In this document: in pieces, positions 61,834 through 64,000 of the stretch
Layout: each line of letters begins with the position of its first letter
Position numbering within the stretch: position 1 is the stretch's first letter
Assembly (NCBI GenBank): GCA_032433765.1
Contig: JAVIAB010000049.1
Location: forward strand, 20,815,779-20,879,778
Origin: Megaustenia siamemsis
Taxonomy: Eukaryota; Mollusca; Gastropoda; Stylommatophora; Ariophantidae
Reading direction: 5' to 3'
DNA length: 64,000 nt
Program-made: the position numbers and the translations under genes
The notes under the pieces: generated by a model
What the model saw: only the letters and a program-made list of their open reading frames with translations
Database searches by the model: none
What the model was told of the DNA's origin: nothing

Positions 61834-62118
61834 ACAACTAAAAATGAAAAGAGAATTACTAAACACAAATGAAACAAGACAAATGAGATTGTTGGGCCAT
61901 GTTAAAAGACACTGTAGCGTACTAAAAGTAATCTTGGAAGTGAAAATACAAGGTAAAAGAGGCAGAGGAAGAGGCAGACCAAGACTAACATGGACGAGTA
62001 ATATCTAAAGATGGACAAGTCAGCCTAAGACAACCTGAATCATCAGAGCAAGAGACACAGCGGAATGACACTCCATGGTAGCCAATCTTCGTAGCAGACA
62101 CGAACTCATTAATGATGA
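61834..62118 (+). pseudogene. LINE F, best copy, 3' segment
   Basis: KMKRELLNTNETRQMRLLGH, VKRHCSVLKVILEVKIQGKR, GRGRGRPRLTWTSNI-stop, then frameshifted RARDTAE..SMVANLRSRHEL and AATGATGACG tail. Confidence 0.87.
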
Positions 62119-62400
62119 CGTTAGTTTGTCTGTCTGTGTATCTGTCCGTTTGGCTGGTCCGTCTGTCTGTGTGTAGTATTTTTTCCCCCTGAGTATCATT
62201 TTGTCTGTCTCTCGTTGTATCTGGCTGTCGCTCTGTCTGTCATTCTGACTGTGCCTGTATGTGACTGTCTGTGTGTGTGGCTGTCCGTTTAGTGAATGAA
62301 TGACTGTATGTTCTTCTGTGTGTCCGTCTGTTACCATCTATCCATCTGTATGTCTATCTGTGTCTCTTTCTGTACATCTTTTGTCTGTTGTTGAAGCTTG
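62119..62400. repeat. TCTG-rich low-complexity region
   Basis: TCTGTCTG/TGTCCGT variants, degenerate. Confidence 0.85.
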
Positions 62401-62458
62401 CTATCTCGAGCAGGATCCCGAAAACTTCACAGCTGCGTCCGTGGAATCAAGTTCCTAT

Positions 62459-62713
62459 AGTAAAGTAAAGTACCCCCGTCACGCCAAGAAGCGTATAGGG
62501 AATATGGTGTTAGTGACCATAAATTTTACAGACCTTCAACACATGATTTTGGGGTAATGTGGTCGGTATTACGCCCGTGCCGCTTTACTTTCTTAGAAAT
62601 AAAACCCGGTACCCATTTAAAGCTAGGTGAACCGGAGCCGTCGGTTTGGGATCGAATCCTATCTCTTGTCCTTTGTAGTCCAGTTTACTAACCAATGAGC
62701 TATCGCGGCTCCC
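62459..62713 (-). mobile_element. S1 SINE, exact 10-bp TSD
   Basis: AAGTTCCTAT at 62449-62458 and 62714-62723. Tail AGTAAAGTAAAGTACCCCCG, the ACGCCAAGAAGCGT end (inverted repeat damaged), body, head with ATGAGCTATCGCG. Confidence 0.93.
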
Positions 62714-62749
62714 AAGTTCCTATGGGGACACACTAAATAATGACCGATG

Positions 62750-62880
62750 ATAAAATAAAGAAGAAGGATTGGACGAAGAAGAAGAAGACAAAAAAGAAGA
62801 AAACGAAATAGAAAGAAGAGAGAAAGTAGAAGAAGAATACAACAACGAAGATGAAGAAAGAAGAAGAAGAATGTACACAC
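62750..62880. repeat. GAA/AGA-rich purine tract
   Basis: Degenerate GAAGAA-rich purine run; minus-strand F/S/L frames are artefacts. Confidence 0.9.
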
Positions 62881-62949
62881 ATATTTTTTTTTTTTGAAGT
62901 GAATTCGAAAAAGACAACTGGCATGTTTTGGTTATGGGACAAGACACAT

Positions 62950-63312
62950 TTGGTTATTTGGTTATGGAAGGTCCCGGTATCACCGCAAGCGAATTAAAAT
63001 CCATAATTGCTCAACCGTCCGTGCCAGTGGAATCATCCGAATTACTAACTCATCTCCCAAACAAAAAAAGGTAGCTGTAGTCCCCATCATAGCAGTCTCA
63101 GCGCACGCCAAAAGATATAAGGCGAAACTGCACTGAAAGTGAACCTGGCCAACTGTTCCCTGTCATACGATATCAGCATTCATCGTAAGCAATTGGAATA
63201 TCGGAACATGATCAAAACGGATGAAACGCACAGCTCACGGTGTGCACAGAGTACTTTATTCAGTAGCTCCTGCAACAAGCCGGACTTGGAATATGAGGAA
63301 ACTGCAACAAGG
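62950..63312 (-). mobile_element. R3 repeat, full-length, unexpanded
   Basis: From GGTTATGGAAGGTCCCGGTA (3' end reversed) to CTGCAACAAGGAACA (5' end reversed). Contains only about 1.3 copies of the 32-bp unit. Reference for the expanded copy at 30172. Confidence 0.8.
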
Positions 63313-63480
63313 AACACTTTTCAGACATAACCTTCAATGGTTCCTGCCGCCTATCCACCAAATTGCCCGGAAGTTCAGGTCCTCCTGAAAATGATGATCG
63401 TCATAGTATTTAAATGTATAGCGCTTGATGATAAGACACATTATCATTCTATAAGTCACATATCCGGGTGAAGGGAAGTA
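63313..63480. other. Spacer
   Basis: No feature recognised. Confidence 0.35.
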
Positions 63481-63484
63481 CAAA

Positions 63485-63640
63485 GTAAACGAGGCAGAGG
63501 GAGAACATGACTAAAGTTGAATGATACAGTCAATAGGTGGACATGTGTACATAACACAACATGCACCATCAAGACAAGAGAAAGAGTAAAATGGCGCTGG
63601 TACGATAGCCAACCTTCGATGTGGAGACGGCACAAAATGA
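63485..63640 (+). pseudogene. LINE F terminal scrap
   Basis: EGKYKVNEAEGEHD-stop, RWTCVHNTTCTIKTRERVKW and a RWYDSQPSMWRRHK region with frameshift; the end GATGTGGAGACGGCAC is typical of LINE F. Confidence 0.7.
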
Positions 63641-63935
63641 ATTAATGCCATTTCTGAAATAACAAAAGAAGCAAAATGGACTAAAATATCATTACAAAAC
63701 AAATTGTGACGTCGACTGAGGGCTGTCAATGAAAGTTTAGATCATTCAAAACGGGAGGAAATAAAGTAATGCCAGCCCTCGACTGCGGCTCCAGAACTGT
63801 GCTCGAAATGAGTAGCTCTCGGAGTTAAAATAATGGATCAGTCTAGCCTCGTGATGTGGAAGAAAGTCAACAGCAGCACTTGTATACCCAAATTGGGTCA
63901 TAGCAGTTGAGTAAATAATGGTCGTGTACGTTTGA
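63641..63935. other. Spacer, no gene seen
   Basis: No feature recognised. Confidence 0.35.
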
Positions 63936-63939
63936 TTTA

Positions 63940-64000
63940 TCTTTCTTTCTTTCTTTATTTCAATCCATCATTCTTTCTTTCTTTCAATCCTTCCTTCCTT
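63940..64000. repeat. CTTT/CCTT microsatellite running off the window
   Basis: TTTCTTTCTTTC and TTCCTTCCTT at the right edge; the true end is outside. Confidence 0.9.

Overview
This window looks like intergenic DNA from a repeat-rich animal genome. No intact host gene, rRNA or functional tRNA gene could be supported. It is a mosaic of (i) decayed non-LTR retrotransposon (LINE) 3' ends, (ii) SINEs, most with tRNA-like heads, (iii) DDE (mariner-type) transposase relics and (iv) about 30 tandem arrays and microsatellites. The RT-RNaseH LINE at 9.63-12.03 kb resembles the I/Nimb type known from gastropods. Together with the many 'endonuclease-reverse transcriptase' tails, it suggests a mollusc, perhaps a heterobranch sea slug. 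That guess rests on recalled family resemblance and is moderate to low confidence.

Names used in the entries. LINE A (MWFYRRMLRIPWTAKK..., ends in a GAT-rich tail). LINE B (ends FVEDLCSTGS). LINE C (ends RRAKDRKLYLPSTLKG). LINE D (ends LIQTVRAAQERQMI). LINE E (RRMLKVPWT..., ends RRLWRDMIAYANRHGT plus GAT tail). LINE F (RRIGRIGWKEKK..., VKRHNSLLKVILEGK). LINE G (RT + RNaseH). LINE H (ILYGELKDGKRS). LINE I (LARDRDSFRRAV...TFCG). LINE J and K are minor. S1 is a tRNA-derived SINE of about 255 bp with a TTTAC-type tail. S2 and S4 are single tRNA-like SINE copies. S3 is a tRNA-like element found as head-to-head hairpins. S5 is a SINE with a GATA tail. S6 is a composite SINE whose 3' half is the LINE B 3' end. 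R3-R6 are unclassified interspersed repeats.

Layout. 0-5 kb: LINE F, B, A, E and D tails, a 38-bp LINE B-derived array, and S1 split by a LINE D block. 5.7-8.4 kb: two abutting minisatellites (40 and 46 bp) and a GAAA tract. 8.6-12 kb: LINE A copies and LINE G. 12-13.4 kb: a 30-bp array broken by S1 and S6. 13.8-20.8 kb: LINE I, F and H with 61-, 26-, 38- and 20-bp arrays. 21-26.5 kb: LINE J, C, A, B and E and a 25-bp array. 26.8-33.7 kb: S1 copies, a nested S5/LINE D insertion, hairpin S3, R3, a 46-bp array and a LINE D array. 34-43 kb: LINE A, E, F, B and I, hairpin S3 and a possible orphan exon. 43-50.3 kb: pyrimidine arrays, LINE C, A and D, S6 and two 27-bp arrays. 50.8-54.4 kb: hairpin S3 and LINE C ending in 34 copies of a 68-bp unit. 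54.5-64 kb: S1, a LINE B array, LINE E with an internal 31-bp array, two transposase relics, a 446-bp element with a 15-bp target duplication, LINE F split by S4, S1 and R3.

Main theme. Many arrays are amplified pieces of identifiable retroelements: the last 38, 61, 68 or about 134 bp of LINEs B, I, C and D, the last 42 bp of S1, the first 32 bp of R3, and internal coding pieces of LINEs B and E. At several junctions the element's 3' end shares a short microhomology (5-9 nt) with the internal point where the repeat restarts. In some copies the array lies inside the element's own target-site duplications. The window therefore looks like a set of snapshots of retroelement ends turning into minisatellites.
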